From: Burkholderiales bacterium
GTDB lineage: Bacteria > Pseudomonadota > Gammaproteobacteria > Burkholderiales > Burkholderiaceae_F
Length of the DNA: 10,262 bases
NCBI GenBank assembly: GCA_024641225.1
Contig: JAHEDN010000057.1
Span: 1 to 10,262, forward strand
Direction of reading: 5' to 3'
Shown: positions 1-6,610 of the stretch, piece after piece
Layout: every line of letters starts with the position of its first letter
How positions within the stretch are numbered: position 1 is the first letter of the stretch
Program-made: the position numbers and the translations under genes
The notes under the pieces: generated by a model
Told to the model about the DNA's origin: nothing
The model's input: the letters and a program-made list of their open reading frames with translations, nothing else
Database searches by the model: none

Positions 1-1
1 G

Positions 2-898
2 GCGAAAGCCGACCTGCGCACCGAGATGGTGGGCGAGTTCCCTGAGTTGCAGGGCCTGATGGGCCGCTACTACGCGCAGCACGACGGCGAACCCGCCGAT
101 GTGGCCGACGCGATCGAGGAGCATTACCGGCCGCGTTTCGCCGACGATGACCTGCCGGCCAGTCCGGTCGGCACCTGCGTGGCGTTGGCCGACAAGCTGG
201 AAACGCTGGTCGGGCTGTTCGGCGTCGGCGAGAAACCCACCGGCGACAGAGACCCGTTCGCGCTGCGCCGCCACGCGATCGGCGTGCTGCGCATGCTGAG
301 CGAGAAAAGGCTGCCGCTGGAGATCGATGCGCTGCTGGCGACGTCCGAGCAGGCCTTCAACGGCATGAAGTCGTTCAAGCCGGCCGCGTCGGAACTCGCC
401 GGCTTTCTGTACGACCGCCTTCGCGGACTGTTGCGAGAAAAGGGTTACAGCGTCAATGAAGTCGAGGCCGTGGTCTCGCTGGCACCGCAGCGGATCGACG
501 ACGTCGCCGAACGGCTGGCCGCCGTGCGCGCCTTCATGCAGCTGCCGGAGGCCGAAAGCCTGGCCGCAGCCAACAAGCGCATCGGCAACATCCTCAGGAA
601 GTCCGAAGGCGCCGCCGCGAGCTTCGACGCCGCGCTGCTGTTCGAGCCGGCGGAGAAAGCGCTCGCCGAAGCCTTCGCAAGGACATCGCCGCAGGCGCAG
701 CAACTCCTGGCGGCGGGGGATTATGCCGGCAGCCTCAAGGCACTGGCCCCGCTGAAAGTGCCCGTGGACCAGTTCTTCGACGACGTCATGGTCAACGTCG
801 ACGATGCAAAGCTGCGTGCGAACCGGCTGGCGCTGCTCGTCCAGCTTCGCGCGCAGATGAACCGTGTCGCCGACCTCGCTCTGCTCGCCGCCGGCTAG
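2..898 (+). CDS. glyS: Glycyl-tRNA synthetase beta subunit, C-terminal part (5' end outside window)
   Basis: This is the last 298 residues of the beta subunit of the bacterial alpha2-beta2 glycyl-tRNA synthetase, which charges tRNA-Gly in the cytoplasm; the full family protein is about 690-720 residues. The frame is open from base 2, and the apparent ATG at 26 is internal because the codons before it already give family sequence (KADLRTEMVGEFPELQG). Other hallmarks are DPFALRR near residues 84-90 of the visible part, a DALR-type anticodon-binding region over roughly the last 160 residues, and the closing segment VPVDQFFDDVMVNVDD followed by LRANRLALL. Its partner glyQ is expected just upstream, outside the window. 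The stop codon TAG (896-898) shares its last G with the inverted-repeat element that follows, and there is no terminator-like hairpin other than that element. The identification is secure; only the N-terminal part is unseen. Confidence 0.96.
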   Translation, partial: AKADLRTEMVGEFPELQGLMGRYYAQHDGEPADVADAIEEHYRPRFADDDLPASPVGTCVALADKLETLVGLFGVGEKPTGDRDPFALRRHAIGVLRMLSEKRLPLEIDALLATSEQAFNGMKSFKPAASELAGFLYDRLRGLLREKGYSVNEVEAVVSLAPQRIDDVAERLAAVRAFMQLPEAESLAAANKRIGNILRKSEGAAASFDAALLFEPAEKALAEAFARTSPQAQQLLAAGDYAGSLKALAPLKVPVDQFFDDVMVNVDDAKLRANRLALLVQLRAQMNRVADLALLAAG

Positions 899-1019
899 AA
901 ATCGGGGTCAGACTCCAATTTCCTACACAAGATGCATCGGTATCCAATGCAGTTGGATCACCATCGTCGACTCGGTGGAAGACTGGCCTCCGACGAAATT
1001 GGAGTCTGACCCCGATTTC
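898..1019. repeat. REPIN-like element: two inverted REP-type arms around a 72-bp centre
   Basis: Bases 898-922 and 995-1019 are perfect 25-bp inverted repeats, each carrying the core GGGGTCAGACTCC or its complement. Each core can also fold on itself into a small 5-pair stem with a 3-base loop (904-908 with 912-916, including one G-T pair; the copy at 1001-1013 has one mismatch), so each arm is REP-like. The 72-bp centre holds a hairpin pairing 939-947 with 953-962, with C959 bulged. Two inverted REPs around a short spacer, about 120 bp in all, is the architecture of a REPIN, a non-autonomous element mobilised by REP-associated tyrosine transposases (RAYTs). From memory, the GGGGTCAGACTCC core accompanies RAYT genes in proteobacteria. 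No transposase is encoded here. The element fills the glyS to acyltransferase junction exactly, from the last base of one stop codon to two bases before the next ATG. A plain transcription-stopping hairpin is less likely because there is no T-run. Confidence 0.8.
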
Positions 1020-1021
1020 AG

Positions 1022-1807
1022 ATGAACCACCTGCGTTCGGCGGTCTACCTGCTGCTGCTGACGTTGACGGTGATTCCGTGGGCGCTGGTCGTGCTGGCCG
1101 CATACGTACGGCCGGTGGCGACGCGATACCGGCTGTGCACCATGTGGACGCGCTTCGCGATCCTTGCTGCGCGGCACGTCTGTGGCATCACGTGGCGGAT
1201 CGAGGGCTGGGAGAACCTGCCCGACGGACCGGCAATCCTCCTGCCCAAGCACCAGTCGAGCTGGGAGACGTTCTGGCTGCCCTCGTTCGTTCCGCGGCAG
1301 CTGACCTTCGTCTACAAGCGCGAGCTTCATCTGGTGCCGTTCTTCGGCTGGGCGATGGCGTCGCTGAAGATGATCAACATCGACCGCAGCCGCGGGCAGG
1401 ACGCCTTCGAGCAGGTGGTCCGGCAGGGGGGCGAGCATCTGCGCGATGGCTGGTGGATCGTGATCTTTCCCGAGGGCACGCGCACGCCACCCGGCTCGAC
1501 CCGGCGTTACAAGACTGGCGGCGCCCGACTGGCCGTGCGCACGGGCACACCCGCGGTGCCGATCGCGGTCAACAGCGGCGAAGTCTGGCCGCGCCGCGCC
1601 TTCCTGAAGACGCCAGGCGAGATCACGATCAGCATCGGCACTCCAATCTCGACCGAAGGCAGGACCGTCGATCAGGTTTCGTCGCTCGTAGAATCGTGGA
1701 TCGAAACGGAAATGCGGCGGCTCGCGCCACACCGCTACAGCGGACCTTACGTCGGCGCCAGCCGGGTCGACGCGAAGAGCCGCAACAGTCCCACCACTGC
1801 CATTTGA
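1022..1807 (+). CDS. PlsC-family lysophospholipid acyltransferase (1-acylglycerol-3-phosphate acyltransferase)
   Basis: This 261-residue membrane-associated protein belongs to the LPLAT/PlsC family, which transfers an acyl group to the sn-2 position of lysophosphatidic acid or a related lysophospholipid in phospholipid synthesis. An N-terminal hydrophobic segment (about residues 7-28) is followed by the catalytic motif H77-QSSW-E82 (the HX4D/E motif, here with Glu), then the substrate motif around YKRELHLVPFFGW (98-110), FPEGTR (149-154) and VPIAVNSGEVWPR (179-191). The last 20 or so residues are a polar tail outside the conserved domain. The ATG at 1022 gives a normal N-terminus, and the frame closes upstream at a TGA at 1007-1009, so no earlier start exists. 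No Shine-Dalgarno sequence is visible, since the REPIN-like element ends two bases before the ATG. The stop overlaps the start of the next gene. The exact acyl acceptor cannot be told from sequence. Confidence 0.93.
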   Translation: MNHLRSAVYLLLLTLTVIPWALVVLAAYVRPVATRYRLCTMWTRFAILAARHVCGITWRIEGWENLPDGPAILLPKHQSSWETFWLPSFVPRQLTFVYKRELHLVPFFGWAMASLKMINIDRSRGQDAFEQVVRQGGEHLRDGWWIVIFPEGTRTPPGSTRRYKTGGARLAVRTGTPAVPIAVNSGEVWPRRAFLKTPGEITISIGTPISTEGRTVDQVSSLVESWIETEMRRLAPHRYSGPYVGASRVDAKSRNSPTTAI

Positions 1808-2616
1808 AGCGAACCGCGCCACTCCAAGCGCAGCAGCTGCCCCTCGATTTCGGCGAGCGGGCGGGCGCGCCGTCCGCGCCGCCCGCAGCCCGCGGCGGCC
1901 GTCACCTTAGCGTCGGCCATGATCCGATTCGCTACACGCTGCGCCGCGCGCGTCGCCGTTCGATCGGCTTCACCATCGACGATCGCGGCTTGACGATCGC
2001 CGCGCCACGCTGGGTCAGCCTCGCTGAAATCGAGGCGGCGATCGCCGAGAAACAGCGCTGGATCCGCCGCAAGATGACGGAGTGGCGCGAGTGGCGCGCG
2101 CGCCAGCCATTGCCGCACGTGCATTTCGGTGACGGCGGCACACTGCTGCTGCTCGGCCGCACGGTGACGCTGCGCGTGCGCCCCGCGGCCGAACGCACGC
2201 ACCTGGCGGACGGCGCCGGCGACACGGAGCTGCGCATTGCGCTGCCCGCGCAGGCCGGCGAATCACAGGTGCGCGATGCCGTGCTGTCGTGGCTGAAGGC
2301 CGAGGCTAACCGCGTCCTCGATGGGCGCCTGAAGCTGCTCGCAGCCGGACTCGACGTGCGGCCGCGCTCGTGGTCGCTGTCCTCCGCCCGCTCGCAGTGG
2401 GGGGCGTGCACGCAGGATGGCCACATCCGCCTGAACTGGCGGCTGGTGCATTTCTCGCTCCCCGTGATCGACTACGTGGTCGCGCACGAACTGGCGCACC
2501 TGAAGGAGATGAACCACAGCCCGCGCTTCTGGCAGACGGTCGGCGAACTGCTGCCGGGATTCGAGTCGGCGCGCGACGAAGTGAAGAAGCTCGACCTGGC
2601 ATCGCTGCCAATCTGA
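1804..2616 (+). CDS. YgjP/DUF45-type metal-dependent hydrolase (SprT/M48-like HExxH protein)
   Basis: This 270-residue protein belongs to the YgjP-like DUF45 family of putative zinc metallopeptidases; its substrate is unknown. The zinc motif is H228-E229-LA-H232, with a likely third ligand at H238 in NHSPRFW. The family block SARSQWGACTQDGHIRLNW lies at 194-212 and an N-terminal beta-rich block (RSIGFTIDDRGLTIAAPRW) at 52-70. The frame stays open far upstream into the acyltransferase gene, but that part is only an out-of-frame shadow. I place the start at TTG 1804, which overlaps the acyltransferase stop as TTGA, a typical translational-coupling arrangement; it gives an N-terminus (MKRTAPLQAQQLPLDF) like those of betaproteobacterial relatives as I remember them. 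An ATG at 1919 is out of frame. No Shine-Dalgarno is visible. Genes of this family often sit between plsC and gloA in Betaproteobacteria, as here, which supports a conserved but undefined role. Confidence 0.88.
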   Translation: MKRTAPLQAQQLPLDFGERAGAPSAPPAARGGRHLSVGHDPIRYTLRRARRRSIGFTIDDRGLTIAAPRWVSLAEIEAAIAEKQRWIRRKMTEWREWRARQPLPHVHFGDGGTLLLLGRTVTLRVRPAAERTHLADGAGDTELRIALPAQAGESQVRDAVLSWLKAEANRVLDGRLKLLAAGLDVRPRSWSLSSARSQWGACTQDGHIRLNWRLVHFSLPVIDYVVAHELAHLKEMNHSPRFWQTVGELLPGFESARDEVKKLDLASLPI

Positions 2617-2621
2617 GCTGC

Positions 2622-2686
2622 GCCGGCCTGCCACGAACATCTGTTTGACCCGAGCGACCTGCCCGCTCCGTCGGGTGCAGGCCGGC
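2622..2686. repeat. Bipartite inverted repeat (possible RNA hairpin) after the DUF45 gene
   Basis: Six bases after the DUF45 stop, GCCGGCCTGC (2622-2631) is perfectly complementary to GCAGGCCGGC (2677-2686). A second pair, ACCCGA (2648-2653) with TCGGGT (2671-2676), stacks directly on the right-hand outer arm, leaving a one-sided 16-nt bulge. An alternative inner helix pairs GAGCG (2652-2656) with CGCTC (2664-2668). It could fold in the transcript and act as a weak terminator or processing site, but no T-run follows. The rest of the 2617-2827 spacer shows no clear sigma-70 promoter or gene; a weak TACGCT at 2786-2791 has no convincing -35 partner. Confidence 0.45.
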
Positions 2687-2827
2687 AGTCCGTGAGCCGC
2701 GCCGTTTCGATCCGCTCCCGGGGCATTTCGTTGCCGCCGGTGCGCGGCCTGTCGCAGCACCTGCCGATCGCCTCGCCGCCTGCGCTACGCTGCGAACCTT
2801 CCGTTTCCTTCCGCCTGAAGATCCGCC

Positions 2828-3214
2828 ATGAGAATCCTGCACACGATGCTGCGCGTCGGCGACCTGCAAAGGTCGGTCGACTTCTACACCCAGGTGATGG
2901 GCATGCAACTGCTGCGCACGACCGATCGCCCCGACCAGAAGTACTCGCTGGCGTTCGTCGGCTACGGCGCGGAATCGGAACACGCCGTGCTCGAGCTCAC
3001 CTACAACTACGGCGTCGACAAGTACGACATGGGCGGCGCATTCGGTCACATCGCCATTGCGGTGGACGATGCGTACGCGGCCTGCGAAAAGATCAAGGCC
3101 GCCGGCGGCAACGTCACGCGCGAGGCCGGTCCGGTGAAGGGCGGCACGACGGTCATTGCCTTCGTCACCGACCCGGACGGCTACAAGATCGAACTGATCC
3201 AGACACGGCGCTGA
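2828..3214 (+). CDS. gloA: Lactoylglutathione lyase (glyoxalase I)
   Basis: This 128-residue cytoplasmic enzyme isomerises the hemithioacetal of methylglyoxal and glutathione to S-lactoylglutathione, the first step of methylglyoxal detoxification. The four metal ligands known from E. coli GlyI are all present at identical positions: H5, E56, H74 and E122. The sequence has the two betaalphabetabetabeta modules of the VOC fold (roughly 1-65 and 66-128) and the typical ending VTDPDGYKIELIQ. The short form without the extra loops of the Zn-type enzymes suggests the Ni/Co-activated bacterial class, which is an inference from length. The ATG at 2828 is preceded by a modest GAAGA at 2817-2821. A 211-bp spacer separates it from the DUF45 gene, so it may have its own promoter, though none is convincing. 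The peptidase gene follows after 28 bp. Confidence 0.96.
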   Translation: MRILHTMLRVGDLQRSVDFYTQVMGMQLLRTTDRPDQKYSLAFVGYGAESEHAVLELTYNYGVDKYDMGGAFGHIAIAVDDAYAACEKIKAAGGNVTREAGPVKGGTTVIAFVTDPDGYKIELIQTRR

Positions 3215-3231
3215 GCCGCCAATCACTTCGC

Positions 3232-3236
3232 GAGGA
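3232..3236 (+). promoter_or_regulatory. Ribosome binding site fixing the peptidase start at ATG 3243
   Basis: GAGGA at 3232-3236 lies 6 nt before the ATG at 3243. A TTG at 3237 in the same frame would add two residues but touches this site directly, so the ATG is preferred. It is the clearest Shine-Dalgarno in the window. Confidence 0.7.
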
Positions 3237-3242
3237 TTGACG

Positions 3243-5417
3243 ATGTTCAAGCGCTTCTTCGCCGCGGCGATCGGCGCCCTTCCGCTGGCTGCCCTGTCGA
3301 TCGAGCCGCCGCCGGCCGCAGCGCCGCGACCGGTCCAGGACACCTATTTCGGCGTGACCCTGAACGATCCGTTCCGTCACTTCGAGAACCGCGACGATCC
3401 CGAGGTCAGCCGCTGGATGCGCGCGCAGGCCGACTATGCGCGTGCGGTCCTTGACGAGATTCCCGGCCGGGCGAAGCTGGCGGAGCAGATCAGGACCTTC
3501 GACGATGCGGTCGCTGCGCGCGTGGTCGATGTGCAGCGTCGCCCGGGCGACCTGCATTTCTACGAAAAGCGCGGCGTGGCCGACAACCAGTTCAAGCTCT
3601 ACGTGCGCAAGGGCCTCAGCGGCACCGAAAAGCTGCTGGTCGACCCGGAGGAGATCGGCAGGAAAGACGGGCGGCCGCACGCGATCAACTACTTCGTTGC
3701 GTCGAACAACGGCCGCCTGCTCGCCTACGGCATGTCGGCCGGCGGCTCGGAAATGGCTGAGATCCACGTCATCGACACCGAGACCGGCCGCCGCGTGATG
3801 GGGCCGATCACCCGCGCGCGCTATGGTGGCGTGGCGTGGCTGCCCGACGACAGCGGCTTCTTCTTCACCCGCCAGCAGGAGATGAAGCCGGGGATGGCCG
3901 ACGTCGAACGCGACCAGAAGCTGCGCTCGCTGTTCGTCAAACTCGGGGCGGCTGTCGATAAGGCGCCGAGCGTGCTCGCGTTCGACACGGCCGGCGTGTC
4001 GATCAAGGAAGGTGGCGAGTCCCCCTACGTCTTCCCGCTGCCGGGCACACGGTGGGCCGGAGGCTACGTCTCGCACGGCACCGACCGCGAATTCTCGCTC
4101 TACGTGGCACCTCTCGCCGAGGTCGTGGCCGGCCGCGCCAAGTGGCGCAAGGTGATCGATCGCAGCGACGACGCGACCAACTTCGAAGTCATCGGCGACC
4201 GACTCTTCGTGCTGACGCACAAGGACGCTTCCCGCTTCAAGATCGTCGAGACGTCGCTGGTCGCGCCCGATCTTGCCAAGGCGCGCGTGGTGATGGCCGA
4301 AGGCGCGGGGGTAATTACCGGGCTCGCCCGCGCCTTGGACGGGCTCTACGTCAGCCGTCGCGACGGTACGGTGTCGCGGCTCTTTCACATCGGACCGGCC
4401 AAGGACGCCCGTCCAGTCGAAGTGAAGCTGCCGTTGGCGGGCAGCTTCGAGTTCGCCGGTGTCGATCACCGTATTCCCGGGGTGCTGCTGACGCTGCAGT
4501 CGTGGACGCGCGCGCCACAGATCTATCGCGTCGCCGGCGCCGCGGCCAGGTTCAACGTCACCAATACGCAATTGCAGCCGCGCGGTCCCTATGACGCCCT
4601 GCCGGACTACGTCGCCACTGAGGTACTCGTGCCGAGCCACGATGGCGCGCAGGTGCCACTGTCGATCATCCACAAGAAAGGCATCGAACTCGACGGGACG
4701 CACCCGACGCTGCTGTACGGCTACGCCAGTTACGGCATCACCGATGAGCCGTGGTTCTCGCTGTGGCGGCTCGCCTGGCTCGAGCGCGGCGCCATCTTCG
4801 CGGTGGCCAATCCGCGCGGCTCGGGCGCGTTCGGGCAGGACTGGTACCTCGCCGGCAAGCAGGCCAACAAACCGAACACCTGGAAGGACTTCATCGCGAC
4901 CGCCGAGTACCTGGTCAAGCAGCGCTACACGTCGCCGGCAAAGCTCGGCATCTGGGGCGGCAGCGCGGGCGGCATCCTCGTGGGCCGGGCAATGACCGAG
5001 CGACCGGACCTGTTTGCCGCGGTCGTGGCTTCGGTCGGGGTCTTCGACACCGTGCGCGCCGAACTGACGCCGAACGGCGTGCCGAACATCCCCGAGTTCG
5101 GCACGCACAAGACCGAAGAGGGCTTCCGCGCGCTGCTCGAAATGAGCACCTACCAGCACATCCGCGACGGGGCGAAGTATCCGGCCGTGCTGTTCACGCA
5201 CGGCGTAAACGACCCGCGCGTCGAGGTCTGGGAGAGCACGAAGGCCGCGGCACGCCTGCAACAGGCCACGGCCAGCGGCAAGCCCGTGCTGCTGCGCCTT
5301 GACTACGAGTCGGGCCACGGCATCGGCAGCACCAAGGCCCAGCGCAACGCCGAGCGGGCTGACGTGCTGTCATTCCTGCTGTGGCAGTTCGGCGAAGCGG
5401 GCTTTCAGCCGCAGTAG
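3243..5417 (+). CDS. Secreted S9A prolyl-oligopeptidase-family serine peptidase
   Basis: This 724-residue protein is a serine peptidase of family S9A (prolyl oligopeptidase type), which cleaves short peptides, classically after proline. It begins with a Sec-type signal peptide (MFKRFF, hydrophobic core to about residue 19; a plausible cleavage after ALS at 17-19), so it should work in the periplasm or outside the cell. The N-terminal family segment DTYFGVTLNDPFRHFENRDD lies at 33-52, the beta-propeller spans about 90-445 and the alpha/beta-hydrolase domain follows. The catalytic triad is S574 in GGSAGG, D657 in NDPRV and H692 in SGHG; the YGYASYG block (492-498) contains the likely oxyanion tyrosine, and R659 matches the substrate-binding arginine of porcine POP by hand alignment. 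The usual proline-stacking tryptophan appears absent, so true proline specificity is uncertain. It follows gloA by 28 bp and ends 6 bp from the converging rsmA stop. Confidence 0.92.
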   Translation: MFKRFFAAAIGALPLAALSIEPPPAAAPRPVQDTYFGVTLNDPFRHFENRDDPEVSRWMRAQADYARAVLDEIPGRAKLAEQIRTFDDAVAARVVDVQRRPGDLHFYEKRGVADNQFKLYVRKGLSGTEKLLVDPEEIGRKDGRPHAINYFVASNNGRLLAYGMSAGGSEMAEIHVIDTETGRRVMGPITRARYGGVAWLPDDSGFFFTRQQEMKPGMADVERDQKLRSLFVKLGAAVDKAPSVLAFDTAGVSIKEGGESPYVFPLPGTRWAGGYVSHGTDREFSLYVAPLAEVVAGRAKWRKVIDRSDDATNFEVIGDRLFVLTHKDASRFKIVETSLVAPDLAKARVVMAEGAGVITGLARALDGLYVSRRDGTVSRLFHIGPAKDARPVEVKLPLAGSFEFAGVDHRIPGVLLTLQSWTRAPQIYRVAGAAARFNVTNTQLQPRGPYDALPDYVATEVLVPSHDGAQVPLSIIHKKGIELDGTHPTLLYGYASYGITDEPWFSLWRLAWLERGAIFAVANPRGSGAFGQDWYLAGKQANKPNTWKDFIATAEYLVKQRYTSPAKLGIWGGSAGGILVGRAMTERPDLFAAVVASVGVFDTVRAELTPNGVPNIPEFGTHKTEEGFRALLEMSTYQHIRDGAKYPAVLFTHGVNDPRVEVWESTKAAARLQQATASGKPVLLRLDYESGHGIGSTKAQRNAERADVLSFLLWQFGEAGFQPQ

Positions 5418-5423
5418 CGGCCC

Positions 5424-6218
5424 TCAGTCTGCGACGGGCAGCGCCGCACGCCTTGCCAGGGCAACGAAAGCGTCGACTGGAAGTGTTTCGGCGCGGGCGC
5501 CCGGATCGATTCCGCAGCCGGCGATCGCGCGGTCCGTCAGGTGATCGGCCAGCGCGTTGCGCAGCGTCTTGCGGCGCTGGCCGAAGGCGGCAGTGACGAT
5601 CCTTGCAAACACCGTCGCATCGACGGCCGCGAGTTCGGTTTCCGGCCTCGGAACCAGGCGGACGATGCTCGAATCGACCTTCGGCGGCGGCGAAAAGGCG
5701 CCGGCCGGGACATTGAACAGCCGCGCCACTCGATAGCGGAACTGGAGCATCACCGACAGCCGGCCGTAGTCCCTGCCACCGGGTTCGGCGACCATCCGGT
5801 CGACCACCTCCTTCTGCAACATGAAGTGCTGGTCGCGCACGCGCGGGGCGATCGGTAGCAGCACGAACAGCAGCGGCGTGGAGATGTGGTACGGCAGATT
5901 GCCGACGACGCGCAGCGGCCGATCGTCGACAGCGGCAAGTGCCCGCCAGTCGAGAATGAGGGCGTCGCCCTCGATCAGGTCGAGTTGCAGCGGAGTGAAG
6001 CGGCTGCGCAGCCGAGCGGCCAGATCTCGATCGATCTCGACGGCGGTGATCGATCCCGCGCGCGCGACCAGTGGCGCGGTCAGCGCGCCGAGCCCCGGAC
6101 CGATTTCGACGATGCGCTCGCCGGGCCGCGGGTCGACCGCGGCCACGATGCGCTCGACATAGTGCACATCGTGCAGGAAGTTCTGCGAGAACCGGCGCCG
6201 CGCGCGATGGCCTTCCAT
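5424..6218 (-). CDS. rsmA: 16S rRNA (adenine1518-N6/adenine1519-N6)-dimethyltransferase
   Basis: RsmA (KsgA) dimethylates two adjacent adenines in the 3'-terminal hairpin of 16S rRNA with S-adenosylmethionine, a late check in 30S subunit assembly. The 264-residue product shows the N-terminal RRRFSQNFLHD (7-17), SAM motif I VEIGPGLGALT (37-47), the catalytic NLPYHIS (107-113) and the C-terminal signature AFGQRRKTLRNAL (211-223). The frame is open for 19 more codons upstream to another ATG at 6275, but the ATG at 6218 is chosen because it gives the normal family N-terminus and because its A is also the last base of the preceding gene's TGA (TGATG overlap). No strong Shine-Dalgarno is visible, which fits translation by coupling. 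It is the last gene of the lptD-surA-pdxA group and ends 6 bp from the peptidase stop on the other strand, with no terminator hairpin between. Confidence 0.96.
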   Translation of the reverse strand: MEGHRARRRFSQNFLHDVHYVERIVAAVDPRPGERIVEIGPGLGALTAPLVARAGSITAVEIDRDLAARLRSRFTPLQLDLIEGDALILDWRALAAVDDRPLRVVGNLPYHISTPLLFVLLPIAPRVRDQHFMLQKEVVDRMVAEPGGRDYGRLSVMLQFRYRVARLFNVPAGAFSPPPKVDSSIVRLVPRPETELAAVDATVFARIVTAAFGQRRKTLRNALADHLTDRAIAGCGIDPGARAETLPVDAFVALARRAALPVAD

Positions 6219-6610
6219 CAACGCGCGGTCATCGGCGTCTCGCGCCGGTGCCACCACTCGCGGAATTCGCGGCATCGGCCGTCAGGCGCAAAACTGGCGG
6301 CCAGCACGCCGTCGAGTTCGACGAAGGAGCCCGCCGGCAGACGCTCGAAAGTCGCCTGCCATCGCGCGTAGGCGGTGTCGCCATCCAGCCCGATCGGTTG
6401 CGCGGCAACAGTTACGTTGCGCTGGCTGTCCTGCGCGCCCTCGGTCCAGTAGCGCCGGATCGCGTCGCTGCCCACCATCGGCGGCTCGAAGGGCGTCTCG
6501 TAATAGGCAGCGTCATCCGTGAACAGCTTCAGTGCAGCCCATGGATCGCCTGCGATCCACGCCTCACCGTAGCGGCGCAACCATGAACCGAACGCTTGTG
6601 GGGCAATCAT
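6218..6610 (-). CDS. Small NTF2/SnoaL-like protein of unknown function
   Basis: This 130-residue protein looks like a member of the NTF2-like superfamily (SnoaL or ketosteroid-isomerase-like fold), a single cone-shaped domain used for very different tasks from isomerases to plain binding. Evidence is the pattern of an N-terminal helix pair (FGSWLRRYGEAWIAGDPWAALKLF), then DDAAYYETPFEPPMVGSDAIRRYW, then a beta-sheet ending in FREWWHRRE. There is no signal peptide and no membrane segment. Both ends are fused to neighbours by overlap: its ATG overlaps the pdxA stop as ATGA (6607-6610), and its TGA overlaps the rsmA ATG as TGATG. It should therefore be made in step with PdxA and RsmA. In the gene order I remember from E. 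coli, rsmA follows pdxA directly, so this gene is an addition. I cannot assign a substrate; the family call is by pattern only. Confidence 0.78.
   Translation of the reverse strand: MIAPQAFGSWLRRYGEAWIAGDPWAALKLFTDDAAYYETPFEPPMVGSDAIRRYWTEGAQDSQRNVTVAAQPIGLDGDTAYARWQATFERLPAGSFVELDGVLAASFAPDGRCREFREWWHRRETPMTAR

Noticed and set aside
898..1019. Intrinsic terminator of glyS
   Set aside because: The stem is very long with a 72-bp centre and no T-run, and each arm has an internal REP-like fold; a mobile repeat explains this better, though some effect on transcription is possible.
1078..1803. Upstream extension of the DUF45 frame through the acyltransferase gene, giving a 512-residue product
   Set aside because: The extension is an out-of-frame shadow of the acyltransferase, with no family sequence; the real start is at the overlapping TTG.
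923..1822. A 299-codon minus-strand frame ending inside the REPIN-like element
   Set aside because: Antisense shadow of the acyltransferase; its tail is translated repeat sequence, not a transposase or a gmhB remnant.
2761..2791. Sigma-70 promoter before gloA (TACGCT at 2786-2791)
   Set aside because: The best -35-like hexamer (CTGCCG at 2761) is a poor match at a 19-bp spacing, so I do not call it.
2306..3343. A 345-codon minus-strand frame across the DUF45-gloA spacer
   Set aside because: Low-complexity Arg/Ala/Gly-rich translation with no domain; it lies opposite two well-supported genes.
3165..5318. A 717-codon open frame on the minus strand, antisense to the S9A peptidase
   Set aside because: Its translation shows no recognisable domain and is rich in Arg, Ala, His and Asp as expected from the reverse strand of GC-rich coding DNA, while the plus-strand frame has a full catalytic triad and signal peptide.
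6219..6275. Longer RsmA with 19 extra N-terminal residues from ATG 6275
   Set aside because: The extra residues are not family sequence, and the ATG at 6218 forms a TGATG overlap with the preceding gene and gives the usual RsmA N-terminus.
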